In this document: in pieces, positions 10,108 to 20,242 of the stretch
Position numbering within the stretch: position 1 is the first letter of the stretch
Layout of the letters: every line of letters starts with the position of its first letter
Assembly: GCA_036426205.1 (NCBI GenBank)
Contig: CM071571.1
Location: 111,432,559-111,496,558 of the forward strand
DNA from: Ascaphus truei
Lineage: Eukaryota > Chordata > Amphibia > Anura > Ascaphidae
Direction: 5' to 3'
Length of the DNA: 64,000 bases
Position numbers and translations under genes: made by a program
The notes under the pieces: model-generated
What the model was told of the DNA's origin: nothing
Database searches by the model: none
Seen by the model: the letters and a program-made list of their open reading frames with translations, nothing else

Positions 10108-11526
10108 TCACTGGGTACTCAGATACTCTTGCAGGATTTTTACCTTGTAGGCAGTCTGGAAACTTTCTTCCTGCAGAACTCGCTGCTTTTCCTCAGCATT
10201 CACCCATTTCTCTTTCATGTCTTGCAGATGTGTATGCAGTTCTTGAATCTGACTCTGTAGCATATTTTCTGCATGTGTGCGCCGCTCCATGGAGTCACGT
10301 TCTTCTTGCAGTACTCTCTCTGCATCCTGCAGTGCTGTCTGCACGTCTATTTTTTCCCGGGCCAACTGTTTCTTCTCCTCTCCTAATTCATGGAGTTTCT
10401 TATCTCCTTCACTGACTTGGACATAGAGATTCTTGCACTCTTGGGTTACAGTTTCAAAACTGATATTTAACCCTTCGAAGATTTCTCTCAATGAACATAG
10501 TTCTGTGTTGAAGTGGTAACTCTTCTCCTTAGAGGCTTCCAGCTCTGTAGTAAGCCTGTGAACCTCTTTCTGAGATGCTTCCAGTGCTGCGTCAACTTGA
10601 GCCATGAAAGTCTGGTACTGGGCAGAATCAGCGTAGGCCTTCTCCAGCTTACTTGACAAGATCACCCTGTCATTCTCCAACTGATATTTTTCTTTTTCCC
10701 ACTCACCCTCTGCTTTTTCCAGTGCTAATTGCATCCTTGACTTTTCTTCAATCAATAGTCTCTTCTCCTCTTCTGATTCATGGAGTCTTTTATCTCCTTC
10801 ACTGGCTTGGACAGAGAAGTTCTTACTCATTTGGTTTATAGTTTCAAACCTACTATTTAACTCTTCGGAGGCGTCTCTCATAGAACGTATCTCTGTTTTC
10901 AAGTAGCATCTCTCCTCCCGAACGACTTCCATCTCTTTTTTGAAGTAGCAAATCTCCTCCTGGGAGACTTTAAGCTCTGTATTAAGCCTGCCAATTTCCT
11001 TCATAGAGATTTCCAGGAATTCGTTACTTTTAGAAGCGAGGCGCTGATCCTCAGCAGCATCAGCATATGCCCTCTCCAGCTCACCTGACATGACATCCAG
11101 GTCACTCTCCAACTGGTGCTTTTCTTTTTCCTGGAGAACACACTTAGCAATTGCTGAGGATAGACAGCTCTGTAGTGCAGCCTTGGCTTCTTGCGCTTTA
11201 TCTAAACGTCTATGAAGACAATCAATCTCTTTTCGTGCAGATTGAAGTGTCTGAGTTAGGGCATCTTTTCCTGGATTAAATACATCGTTCTTTTCTTCCA
11301 CTATTCTTGGGATAAGTCTGTGAGTTGCCTTAAACTGCAGCATATCTCTTTCATCAAATGCAGACTCTGGAGTTAAAGGTTCATCCTTAATTTCAACTTC
11401 CACAGTAATACCTCTCTTCTTTTTCTTCTTCTTCCTTGCTTTGAGAAGTTCTGAAGAATCAGTGGTACTGTGTTCACATTTACTGCTCAAGACTGTTTTT
11501 TGAGTAGGAGCCATAATTTCAGACAT
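10108..11526 (-). CDS. Coiled-coil protein encoded by LTR retroelement
   Basis: A 472-residue intronless ORF, sense to the element and first after its leader; the start is the first ATG (MSEIMAP), with another Met four residues on. Residues 29-39 (KARKKKKKKRG) form a basic cluster typical of a nuclear localisation signal. VEIKDEP at 44-50 fits a SUMO-acceptor consensus. From about residue 85 to the end it is nearly continuous heptad coiled coil, rich in E, K, L and Q. An internal duplication is clear: AYADAAEDQ (153-161) and SEGDKRLHE (242-250) recur as AYADSAQYQ (297-305) and SEGDKKLHE (372-380), so a unit of roughly 130-145 residues occurs twice. It ends at a TGA beyond which the same frame stays coding-like, so the ancestral protein was longer. 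I do not recognise the family. A Gag-like assembly role or a captured host cytoskeletal/nuclear coiled-coil gene are both possible. Confidence 0.6.
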   Translation of the reverse strand: MSEIMAPTQKTVLSSKCEHSTTDSSELLKARKKKKKKRGITVEVEIKDEPLTPESAFDERDMLQFKATHRLIPRIVEEKNDVFNPGKDALTQTLQSARKEIDCLHRRLDKAQEAKAALQSCLSSAIAKCVLQEKEKHQLESDLDVMSGELERAYADAAEDQRLASKSNEFLEISMKEIGRLNTELKVSQEEICYFKKEMEVVREERCYLKTEIRSMRDASEELNSRFETINQMSKNFSVQASEGDKRLHESEEEKRLLIEEKSRMQLALEKAEGEWEKEKYQLENDRVILSSKLEKAYADSAQYQTFMAQVDAALEASQKEVHRLTTELEASKEKSYHFNTELCSLREIFEGLNISFETVTQECKNLYVQVSEGDKKLHELGEEKKQLAREKIDVQTALQDAERVLQEERDSMERRTHAENMLQSQIQELHTHLQDMKEKWVNAEEKQRVLQEESFQTAYKVKILQEYLSTQ

Positions 11527-12564
11527 GGGGAAACCACGCTTCCCAAGAAACCAGTAAAGAGGAAATTTGTCTTTAAAGCAGAAGCATTAGAATGAACAAC
11601 AGAAATATTAGACACAGAGAGACAAGATAGGAGAGCTGACCCTTTTGAGACCTTAGCATCAGTCACAAAGATATCATAAATGCAAGGAAAAAACATAAAC
11701 AGAGAAACCTGCAGCTAAATCTGAAACTTTAGATATCAGGCGTAGGGATATCAGACAGAGAACCCTGCAGTAAAATCTGAAACTTTTACACATCATATAG
11801 ACAGAGAAAAATCTGCAGTTAAATCTGAATCTTTAGAAATCAGGCATAGAAATATCATAGACAGCAGGAAACTACTACAGATAAAACTTGCAGTTAGATC
11901 CAAAACTTTTGACATCAGACATAGGAATATCAGACAGAGAAAACCTGCAGTTAAATCTGAAACTTTAGATATCAGGCGTAGGGATATCAGACAGAGAACC
12001 CTGCAGTTAAATCTGAAACTTTTGATATCAGGTGTAGGGATATCACAGGTTGCAGAGAAACAAACTTTAGGGGAACTTGCAGGTAAACCTGAAACCATAG
12101 AACCAATCATAGGAAGAACTACAGATTGCAAGAAAATCACAGCATGCAGTAACAAAATAATGGGAGCACTTTTGTCTTTTGAAATGGGGACCCTGTGAAC
12201 AGCAGTGGTCCAACCAGGGAAAGCAGTAAATCAAGGTAACCGTCTTAAATAGAAATGTGCGTCTGAAAATCTGCAGTGGCCCACCCACAATGCAGAGACA
12301 ATTCTTGTCCAGGTAATGAAAGTCTGAAAATGGCAAAAACAGTTTTTTTTTTGTTTTTTTGTAAAAGAGAATTCTTCTCTGGGAGAAAGTGGCACAAAAA
12401 GCCCTGCAGAAACCTTTGCAGCAACAAAACCTTCAGGATCCCAACTGGGATTTAAAAAAAAAAAAAAAAAAAAAGTACTTATCTTCCTCCAAGTGGATGG
12501 GGTCTGCTGAAGCAGGAAGGCAGAGAATCTGTTCCAGCGAGATCCAGAAGTGGCCTCTGTTTTC
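11527..12564 (-). other. 5' leader of the coiled-coil LTR element
   Basis: About 1 kb of non-coding leader between LTR and ORF. It contains the 57-bp tandem repeats (11706-12060) and an A run of 21 (12454-12474). I see no standard primer-binding site next to the LTR; the minus strand starts GAAAACAGAGGCC there. Confidence 0.6.
11706..12060. repeat. Six degenerate tandem repeats of about 57 bp
   Basis: Units share CCTGCAGTTAAATCTGAAAC, TTTAGATATCAGGCG and TAGGGATATCAGACAGAG. Starts are near 11709, 11765, 11811, 11888, 11944 and 12000. Unit lengths vary from about 46 to 77 bp. They sit in the retroelement leader, where packaging or promoter functions commonly lie. Confidence 0.75.
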
Positions 12565-13174
12565 TGTCATGGGAGACTCCTGTGGCGGGTAGGATCTCGG
12601 TGGCCGGAACAGCAGGAGCATAGTAGGGGTCACAAGCAGAGATCAGAGGCAGGCGGCAGGTAGCGAAGTCAGGTAACAAGCAGGGGTCCGAGGCAGGCGG
12701 CAGGTAGCGAAGTCAGGTAACAAGCAGGGGTCTGAGGCAGGCGGCAGGTAGTGAAGTCAGGTAACAAGCAGAGGTCGGCAATGAGGAGACTGGAACAGGA
12801 CAGGCAAGCAGGGACAGGTCTGGGAGCAGGGACTGAGAACGGGAACAAACAAGGACAAGACAGATTACCAGCAAGGGCCTTTACTGCGAACAGACTCAAA
12901 TACGGGTACAGGAACAGATCAGGATCAGAGGCATGTGCATAGGAGTCTGACTTGAAACAGAGGCAAGGGAGGAACAGGAAAGGGAGGTTTATATATGCAG
13001 GCTGAGAGGGAGCACAGGTGCAGGTGTGTCAGGTATCAGAGTCTGGAATGTTCCTTAGTTTAGCAGCAGCAATCCCAGTGGACAAGTATAGGTACTGCAG
13101 GCTAGAACAAGACATTGAGAGTGGCAGCAGTCCCGGTGGCCAAGCATGGGTACAGCAGGCTAGAGAATATGACA
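12565..13174 (-). repeat. 5' LTR of the coiled-coil element
   Basis: A 610-bp partner of the LTR at 8388-8997, same length, with about 15 substitutions and no indels. Followed by the duplicated target ACGTG. Confidence 0.9.
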
Positions 13175-13179
13175 ACGTG

Positions 13180-13940
13180 GAAGCCATCATCCTGGGTGTG
13201 TACATATTTTAGTCTGCCACCTCATGGTTCAGGAAAGCTCCACTCCACTGTATGTAGTGCAAACATTTGTAGGGGACCATCACCATAGACAGCCACCTCT
13301 ACACTCATCACAGGGAGACCTGGAAGCATCACCGGCAGCAGTCTTCCATTAGACAGGCAAGATGGTCACTACCACCAGAACTAGGAGGAGCTATACTACT
13401 AACATTACACAAGCAGGCAGTTGTCCTGAACCAGTGCCATATCCACATCCCATATCATCATGACCACCAGGGTACAACCAATATCCTGAGAGGAACTTGG
13501 AGAAAGAACATGTGGAGAGGCACAGAGTTGGACTGAGATAGGGAGACCACTGAAGTCTATTCTGTAAGTAAACAGTCAGTGGGAAGGGTGGGGAGAGAGA
13601 GAGGCGGAGGAGAAAGAGTGAGAGAGAAAGTAGTTTCCCATCCTTCCATTGTGTTCTCCGGTCTCCTATCATTATCATCCTCATGCTCATTACTAGTGGC
13701 CTGACCTTATCCTTCTTCCTCAATTGCCTTTATAGCTACCTGACTCCTCAGATGGCACAATAGTACTGCCAGGGTTCTAATAGTGAAAATATTACTTCTG
13801 GTATTACTTCTAGTAACCAAAAGAGGGAGGGTTACACATAAAACAAACATTTGGGTGTTCTTACTTTTTTGGAAGTTAAGTTTTTTTCCACCAAGGTTTC
13901 TGAATAGGGGAATGTCGTCAAGCAACTACGTTCCTAAACG
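13180..13940. other. Unassigned sequence right of the LTR element
   Basis: Continuation of the pre-insertion target sequence (joins 8382 across the element). There are GA-rich runs around 13585-13630. No gene is supported. Confidence 0.3.
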
Positions 13941-13948
13941 CTATCTCA

Positions 13949-14170
13949 TGGGCACTCAACTCCAGTCGTCAAGCTCTCCCAATGGGTTAGGTTTTCTAGA
14001 TAACCCTGCTTCTGTACAGGTGGCTTAATCAGCCCCTGCTTCAGCACAAGTGGCTCAATCAGAGACTCAGTCTTCGACTGAGCCTCTGATTGAGCCACTT
14101 GTGCTGAAGCTGAGATATCCTGAAAACCTGACATGCTGGGGGGTTTGAGACTGGAGTTGAGAACCCCTAC
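13949..14170. mobile_element. Fold-back element, possibly hAT-type
   Basis: The outer arms pair CTCAACTCCAGTC (about 13957) with GACTGGAGTTGAG (about 14150). A strong inner hairpin pairs CTTCAGCACAAGTGGCTCAA with TTGAGCCACTTGTGCTGAAG around 14040-14110. No coding sequence. hAT assignment is a guess from the terminal (GGG)TTCTCAACTCC form; no target duplication could be confirmed. Confidence 0.5.
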
Positions 14171-14450
14171 TGTAGCCCAACCAGTCCCTGTTACAGTGAT
14201 TAATTGGATATGTGGGAGCTCAAATGCTTGGTTCCACCATTAATCCAAATTGATGTGGACAAATTAGGGGGTATACATATTAGTAGTGTAATACTAAATA
14301 TTGACATAGATAGACTGAATAATGTCTGAGGGTATGGGATAAAAGTGTAATAACTTTTCCTCCTCCTTAGAAAGTCCCATAAACAGAATGAAGTACTCAC
14401 TTTTGCCCCTTAATGTCCACAGGCGTGCAGCCTCATCCAAAGTCCAATCA

Positions 14451-14763
14451 TGTCCAAGAAAAGTATGTGTGGGTGCACAGCAGAAAGGAACAGGTCACGT
14501 GGCAATGAAAAATATTTATTAATGCTGCATATTAAAAACCGATGGAGGACACAACACTCCTACGCGTTTCGTGCTTGTGGGCACTTTATCAAGGAGTTAC
14601 CTCTGCATGATAGGTAACTCCTTTATAAAGTGCCCACAAGCACGAAACGCATAGGAGTGTTGTATCCTCCACCGTTTTTTAATATGCAGCATTAATAAAT
14701 ATTTATCATTGCAACATGACCTGTTCCTTTCTGCTGTGCACCCACACATACTATTCTTGGACA
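14451..14763. mobile_element. Long fold-back repeat with hammerhead-like motifs
   Basis: Two arms of roughly 140 bp pair almost completely: TGTCCAAGAA..TATGTGTGGGTG at the left against CACCCACACATA..TTCTTGGACA at the right, with a loop near 14600. Each arm contains CTTTATCAAGG..GCACGAAACGC-type sequence (14563-14594 minus, 14620-14649 plus). The right arm has TTTATAAAG where the left has CTTGATAAAG. Confidence 0.75.
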
Positions 14764-14769
14764 TCAGTC

Positions 14770-16200
14770 CCTGTTACAGGGCTAATTAAATTAAGGAGAA
14801 AGGAAAATGTATGGCTTTGTCTGTGCAAACGGCTGTTCAGCACACAGTGATATAACACATAAGTGAGTAGCTCGAGGAAAATAAGCTTAAATGTTTACAA
14901 ACAAGCTTCAAATATTTTTTTTTCATTAAGAAATATATAGATGTGTCCAATTTGTGTAAAGAAATAAGTCACCTAGTTCAAACTCAAATGTGTCACTGCC
15001 ATAGCTTCATTGAGGGCATAGGAGGTGCCTTTATTCATTGACTAATGAAATAAATGAGTACTTTCTGATTCCTGCAATGGAAGATTGTAACTTCTACTTT
15101 CTGACATTCGAGAACAAAATAATTGAGCGTTTGTTTTTTAGTAGTTGTTATGGTATACAGTGCCAGGTGGTTGTTTAATAGGTTACAGGTAAGCACGTTT
15201 TCAAAGTAACTGTCTTTATATTCTTGTGAAAACCATAAATATTTGCTGGGAAAGACAAAATTAATCTGTTAGCTATTTTGGGGTGTTTCCATGACAACAA
15301 TCTCTTTTCTGCAGAGAATTACTAATAGAAACGCCAATACGACTTTTGAAAGATTTGAAAAGAAAACACGGCAATCAGTAAAAAACAAAAATGTATCCCC
15401 TGAAACAATAATGTGAACAGCAATAGATGTTACTAGCGCTTTTCAAAAGGACTACAATAAGCTTTATAAAAGAAGGGAACCACATGCTGCAAATGTGTCT
15501 GAAAAAAACACAGTTTGCATCCACTGCTTGAAGAACTATAACTCGTATGCAAATGAATTAGCTACAGAATAAAATAAAAACAATTATTACAGTTATCTAA
15601 ATGTTTTTCTAAGACAATAAATGCAACTATTCCCCTGACCATTGCTCATTATGTACTGAATAAACCTTTAATGATTCTTCCTTTTGTTTCCCAAGTGATA
15701 TTCTAAACCTTTCATGCTCCCACATAGAGAATAAGGTAACTCTGTGTCAATCCTGAGGTGTATTTTGCTTTATGATGCAAGAAATAGTTAATTTTAATAC
15801 AGCGCATGCTAAGATAATGTTACTTTTGTACAGGTGACTTGGATCAAAAGTACAGATCCAAATTACATTTTGTAAGTTATCAGTCTACAAAAGGTGTGAA
15901 TAACTTTAGTTAAATGAATTACAGTAGTTTATTAAATGTTCGTTTGAGGGGAAAATATTAAGTTGCAATTATGTGACCAAATCCCTAAAAAAAATATCAG
16001 AAAATAGTTTGATCAGAACTGATAGATAGATATATTTTACTCTGTTATTGTTACTTTTCAAGCCTACAATTTCTGAGCAAATAAAGAAATGCTCTCTATA
16101 GTGTGATGTAATGTGCAAAAACAATACATTGAGGGCCATATTCTTTCCTGCAACTCCCTGCTTGACTCCTTGCAATCTGTTTTCTATCCTGTACACTGCA
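14770..16200. other. AT-rich sequence without recognised elements
   Basis: No terminal repeats, long ORFs or family matches. It is relatively complex, non-repetitive sequence and one of the better candidates for host unique DNA in the window, perhaps conserved non-coding. Confidence 0.3.
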
Positions 16201-16204
16201 CCGA

Positions 16205-16345
16205 GACAGCACTAACAAAAAATGACCAACAACCTACTCACAGCTAAGTCTAAGGGTCACTTCTCCATGTTAATTCTCCTGCATTTATCTACTGCCTTCG
16301 ATACTATTGATCACCCCTTTCTTCTAAACACTCGCCACTCCCAAG
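16205..16345 (+). pseudogene. L2-type LINE reverse transcriptase fragment
   Basis: A short translated stretch reads [20 protein letters not shown] followed by TIDHPFLL. This matches the palm region of L2/CR1-clade reverse transcriptase, where the usual form is DLSAAFDTVDH. About 45 codons remain; both ends are truncated. Confidence 0.65.
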
Positions 16346-16439
16346 ACACGGAGTTCAAGAAACTATGTTGATTTGCAAAGGGCAACAGAATAGAAGCATA
16401 CAAACCTACACAAAACACACATTTACCCACTTTGTAACC

Positions 16440-17760
16440 CACCTCTACCCTCGGAAGGGATTGGATTTCTCCTCACAGAGTAAGTTACCAGGAGGTAGTT
16501 CCAGGCGTAGCCGCAATAGTTCCTCTATTTCTGGGTTGGGGCAAACTGCCCTTTATGGGGTACAGCAATGTCCTGGGGGCCAGTTGGAGAGTAAGTGCAC
16601 AACGGATAAAAACAGTCCCTGTCCTTGGTGCAATTACCAGTAGAGTATCCCACTAGTCCTGGGACTGACCCCCACTGATTAGTTTGTGCAAGGGTTAAAG
16701 GTATCAGCTCTCTGTGGCAGGCAGAAGCTGATTGCTGTAGAAATTCTTCAAAAAGACTTTGGTTTCTTTGGCTTGGTTTCTTGGCTCAGGATGCACCAGA
16801 ACATATGGAACCAGGCCTTATGGAGCATATGGAACAGGGGCTTAGTTCCGCTAGTCCACTCAGAGTCCTGCTGCACGCAGGACCCAGGAACTTAGTATCC
16901 CGCAAGAGACTCACAGTACACCCCACAAGGTATACAGATACAGTCCCCACTAGAACCTGGTGCAGACAGATTGACACAGGCTGAGCTGTTCAAAGACACA
17001 CACCAGTATAGTTTGGGGCTTTCAGTTACAGTATACCTCAAACTTAAGAGAGATGCCAGAATGTCTGCACGCATCAAAGAGTTTTCCTGGCCTCTTTTGA
17101 TCTGGCTGAGTTAGGCACAAACTGCTGACACTCTATTCCCTTGGAGCGTGGAACAGGGTCTGCGAGACTGATGAGACTGGGGATGCATTGACAAGTGTTA
17201 GATGACACCCTTTGATGATCCCACCAACTGGCTTCATTAGACATGCAAGCAGAGACATTAGTATACAAGGAAGGGATGTCACCTGACCACTTGGTCCTTC
17301 ATTTGGAATGCAGGAATAAGACTTCCAATGTCCACTTTGTTACTAGGGTGAACCCCAAACCCCTTTAAGGATTGGCATTTGTGGGGATAGGCTGTTCTAC
17401 TGGCTCCCAGGTTCCACTATCAGGGGACCCCTGTGGCGAGTTTCTAGGACCTCCAGAACTGACGTTAGGGCAACTTAGCAGATTGGGGCGTTTCAGAGGA
17501 AGGGATATAACACTGATTCTTTCCAGCAAAATAATCATTTTTTCAATTACAATGAAGGGGCTCCCCGAGACTCTGGGTTTTCCCCCACAAAGTTTTGCCC
17601 CTTCTAGCAAGGTGTGGCTGTACCAGAAACTAGTTGCTAGCCCCAACGGTTCCGGAGTTATAACCCCAAACAGGCTTCTTAAGAAATGGGTCCAATCCCA
17701 CTTAGCCCACAAACAATACAATAAAAACCCATAATAAGGGACAGGGACATACATTCACAG
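16440..17760. other. Unclassified, probably retroelement-derived
   Basis: GC-richer than the flanks, with CCCC-rich and GGGACCCC-type words and no supported ORF. An ORF of about 130 residues at 17365-17754 (minus) and its plus-strand partner show no recognisable domain. Could be LTR or leader sequence; no paired boundary was found. Confidence 0.25.
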
Positions 17761-17779
17761 GGGAACACAGCAATAATAC

Positions 17780-18780
17780 ATTTATATACATGTTGCCATG
17801 ACGTGGGCCGTATCTTCAGGGTACAACCCAACGATATCATAGCCCCCCACGTCACAGGCCCGCATTAGCTTTTGAATCTGTTTGAATTTTCTTTGTCCTT
17901 ATTTGGTATGTCATTCTGTTTATGTAATATACTGTACATACTTTGTATCACCATTGTACCACACTGTGCAGTATGTTGCCACTTTACAAATAATCAATAA
18001 TAATATTTATTAAGAAGTACCACTCCATAAGATACCTTCTGTGATGGAAGACACCTTACAGCCCATTCACTTTAATGGGTGTAGGGGGCCATATTTAGAT
18101 TTACTAGAAAATGTCATGTGGAGAAACACTGCTTAGCAAATTTGGACCTTAGGCATTGACTTATAAAGTATATCCTTTAGTATACCTTTTTTCAATATGC
18201 AGAGCTCTGGGCTTTTATTTAATTGTTTGACATGTGGCCACACCATTATTAGTACCAAATACAACTGTAACCCTCCCTGTCCGATTTCTAGGGAGTCTAC
18301 ATTGGATAGTCTGCATTTTTGGCTTCCTCAGTGTACTACCTTTCCAGGGTGCTGGACCCGTGTAGCTGGGTGGTGATGGAGAAAGGATATGTGCAAAGAA
18401 CTTTATAGCTATGAACAAGATTGAATATATTAGCAGGTGCTTAGAAACACAACTTCCCCACATGCATTACTGCATTCCTGGAGAGGCGCAATCTTATAAC
18501 AATTGAAGTACTTGCTTAAACATAAAAGATAACTTATTCCTCATTGTACATACTTTCCTAATAGTTTCTAGGTCCCTGCTTGGGCTACCCCTTCATATCG
18601 TTGGTCAATGAAACCTTGGGTTCTGGAACTTTCTCTGGCCATCCTTTTGGTAGCGCTTCAGTGCTAGGATGGCAGAAGTGGACTCTTTTTTTGGATCCTA
18701 CCTTATACTCCCTTGGGATGCTTACAGCAGGAAGGTGTCCAAAGATATAAGTTGCTACTCTTCTAAGAGTCCCACAGTTA
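17780..18780. other. Unassigned sequence
   Basis: Contains ACGTGGGCC..CCCCACGTCAC around 17800-17860, a weak inverted repeat, then AT-rich sequence. No gene is supported. Confidence 0.25.
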
Positions 18781-18784
18781 CCAT

Positions 18785-19065
18785 TTGGGGTAGGGCAGGG
18801 GTGCACAAACTTTCCACCCTGCGCCCCCTGTCTGCACTGCCCCCCTGCTATTTATACGCAGCGCTTTACAGAGACATTTTTTGCAGGCACAGGTCCCTGC
18901 CCCATGGAGCTTACAATCTATGTTTTTGGTGCCTGAGGCACAGGGAGATAAAGTGACTTGCCCAAGGTCACGAGGAGTAGACACCGGGAATTGAACCAGG
19001 CTCCCCTGCTTCAAACTCTCAGTGCCAGTCAATGTATTTTACTCACTGAGCCACTCCTTCTCCTA
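18785..19065. mobile_element. L2/CR1-type LINE 3'-end fragment
   Basis: The run TGGAGCTTACAATCTATG, GATAAAGTGACTTGCCCAAG and GTCACGAGGAG, followed by GGGAATTGAACCAGG, is the conserved 3' region shared by L2-like LINEs across vertebrates. It is a 5'-truncated, non-coding copy. Confidence 0.65.
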
Positions 19066-19382
19066 TAAAGCTATAGGAGTGTTAGTCAGACCCCCATGTA
19101 TCTGTGGTCCGATTGCGGACCATGCACTCAGCAAAATTCAGATGGGTTAACTTGGGGACAGGTTACCCGCTGGGAGTCAGTCCATCTCCATAGGTACACC
19201 ACATGGCAGACATAGCATTGAGGCAGGAATCTCCTGGCTGTTACTACAGTCAGGTAGTGCAGTGTCAACCAGGATTGAAGGGGAGACTCCACCCTTCAGT
19301 CTCTTCACCTTTCTCAGAGGTGCCAAGGTAATATTTTATGGATGTGCACTCAGGCTCCGCAGAACACTGGACCACCGGTTCA

Positions 19383-20075
19383 CTATCTGTCCAACAGGTC
19401 TCCTTGAGCGGGATCCACAGAAAGCACCTTGGCCGAGGGCAGCATGTCAGCCTCCACCAACGTGCCTTCAGCTGGTGGATCCAACACTGTTTCTGCAGGT
19501 CCGTCGAGCCCCCAGCCGAGATTCCCATCTCCTATGCAGTCCCGGGGGAGGCAGTAGAAGGCTGTCGCAGCCTGTTCTAGGGGTACAGAGCTACATAAGT
19601 ACCTAGCCCCACAGTCTCGCACTGACAGGGAGGGCTTAGACTTCGGTCCCTCCCATAAATTGACATAATTTGTCCCATTTTCTTCAGACTGTCGCTGGAG
19701 AGTCTGAGCGGGCGTAACTACTCTTTCGCACCGCTCTACAACTTGCTCTGCACTTTGTTGCATTCTTGCACTCTTGCATTTTTCTTCTCTCTGTCGAGAA
19801 ACCTCATGCCTCACAGTTCTTGTGCCCCAAATGCTCTTTTTGCTGAGAACTACATATTTCTTATCCTCTGAGAACTGTACTATGGGCAGTTCTGTATCAG
19901 TAACATCCTGAGGGGCTTCGCCAAGGGGCATTTGTGAGTCTGGGGTTCGCACATTCACTGAGAAACTACCCAGGGTACAAACTAGAATTCCTTGCATTAA
20001 AATGGGCAGTAGTGGACAAGCTACATGATTACCTATTTCGAGCAACATTCGTAGGGCAGATGGACAACAACCCAC
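19383..20075 (-). CDS. Unidentified 230-residue ORF
   Basis: The ORF spans the end of the Gypsy remnant, so only the part from about 19957 downward (roughly residues 40-230) can be original. That part has non-random composition: KKYVVLSKKSIWGTRTVRHE, then an acidic/basic helical stretch (QQSAEQVVERCERV), then a proline- and glycine-rich C terminus ending DPAQGDLLDR. I do not recognise it. Its layout (helical part, then Pro-rich tail) resembles the 3' part of the coiled-coil LTR element at 8998-9616, but I see no alignable match. It may be a fragment of another non-autonomous retroelement. The first ~40 residues overlap plus-strand RNase H and are spurious. Confidence 0.3.
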   Translation of the reverse strand: MGCCPSALRMLLEIGNHVACPLLPILMQGILVCTLGSFSVNVRTPDSQMPLGEAPQDVTDTELPIVQFSEDKKYVVLSKKSIWGTRTVRHEVSRQREEKCKSARMQQSAEQVVERCERVVTPAQTLQRQSEENGTNYVNLWEGPKSKPSLSVRDCGARYLCSSVPLEQAATAFYCLPRDCIGDGNLGWGLDGPAETVLDPPAEGTLVEADMLPSAKVLSVDPAQGDLLDR

Positions 20076-20242
20076 TCACCTACATTCTATCCTCTGCAAA
20101 ATTGGATGCCACTGGTAACAGGTGGATAGCGGCATTGGCCACTTACAACTTCAGCCTGAAATACAGACTAGGGAAGCAAATCATTGATGCTGACGTACTA
20201 TATCGAATTCAGAGAGACACTCGGGAAATAGATAGACAGTGA
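19958..20242 (+). pseudogene. Gypsy-type RNase H remnant
   Basis: The translated frame contains NYPGYKLEFLALKWAV, DNNPLTYILSSAKLDATGNR and LKYRLGKQIIDADVL. These are hallmark blocks of the Ty3/Gypsy RNase H and its link to integrase. The reverse transcriptase upstream is missing: the match starts abruptly at about 19958, where sequence of unrelated origin begins. This is a 5' truncation or rearrangement of the element. Confidence 0.85.

Larger units (their letters stand above)
8388..13174 (-). mobile_element. Complete non-autonomous LTR retrotransposon carrying a coiled-coil gene
   Basis: Two 610-bp LTRs (8388-8997 and 12565-13174) begin TGTCAT and end ATGACA and differ at about 15 positions (near 2.5%). 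An exact 5-bp target duplication, ACGTG, lies at 8383-8387 and 13175-13179. The minus strand is the sense strand: a polypurine tract ending GGGACGGGGGAGTAA (8998-9012) abuts the LTR that is 3' in that reading, and the TATATAAAC box inside each LTR also points that way. The 3.57 kb interior has no gag, protease, reverse transcriptase or integrase. It holds a leader with 57-bp repeats, then a long sense-strand coiled-coil reading frame, then a lamin-like segment. I could not identify a primer-binding site. Mobilisation in trans by a Gypsy-type element is inferred. Confidence 0.9.

Noticed and set aside
18785..19065. tRNA gene (GGGAATTGAACC resembles a B box)
   Set aside because: Context is the conserved 3' end of an L2-type LINE; no cloverleaf or A box at the right distance.
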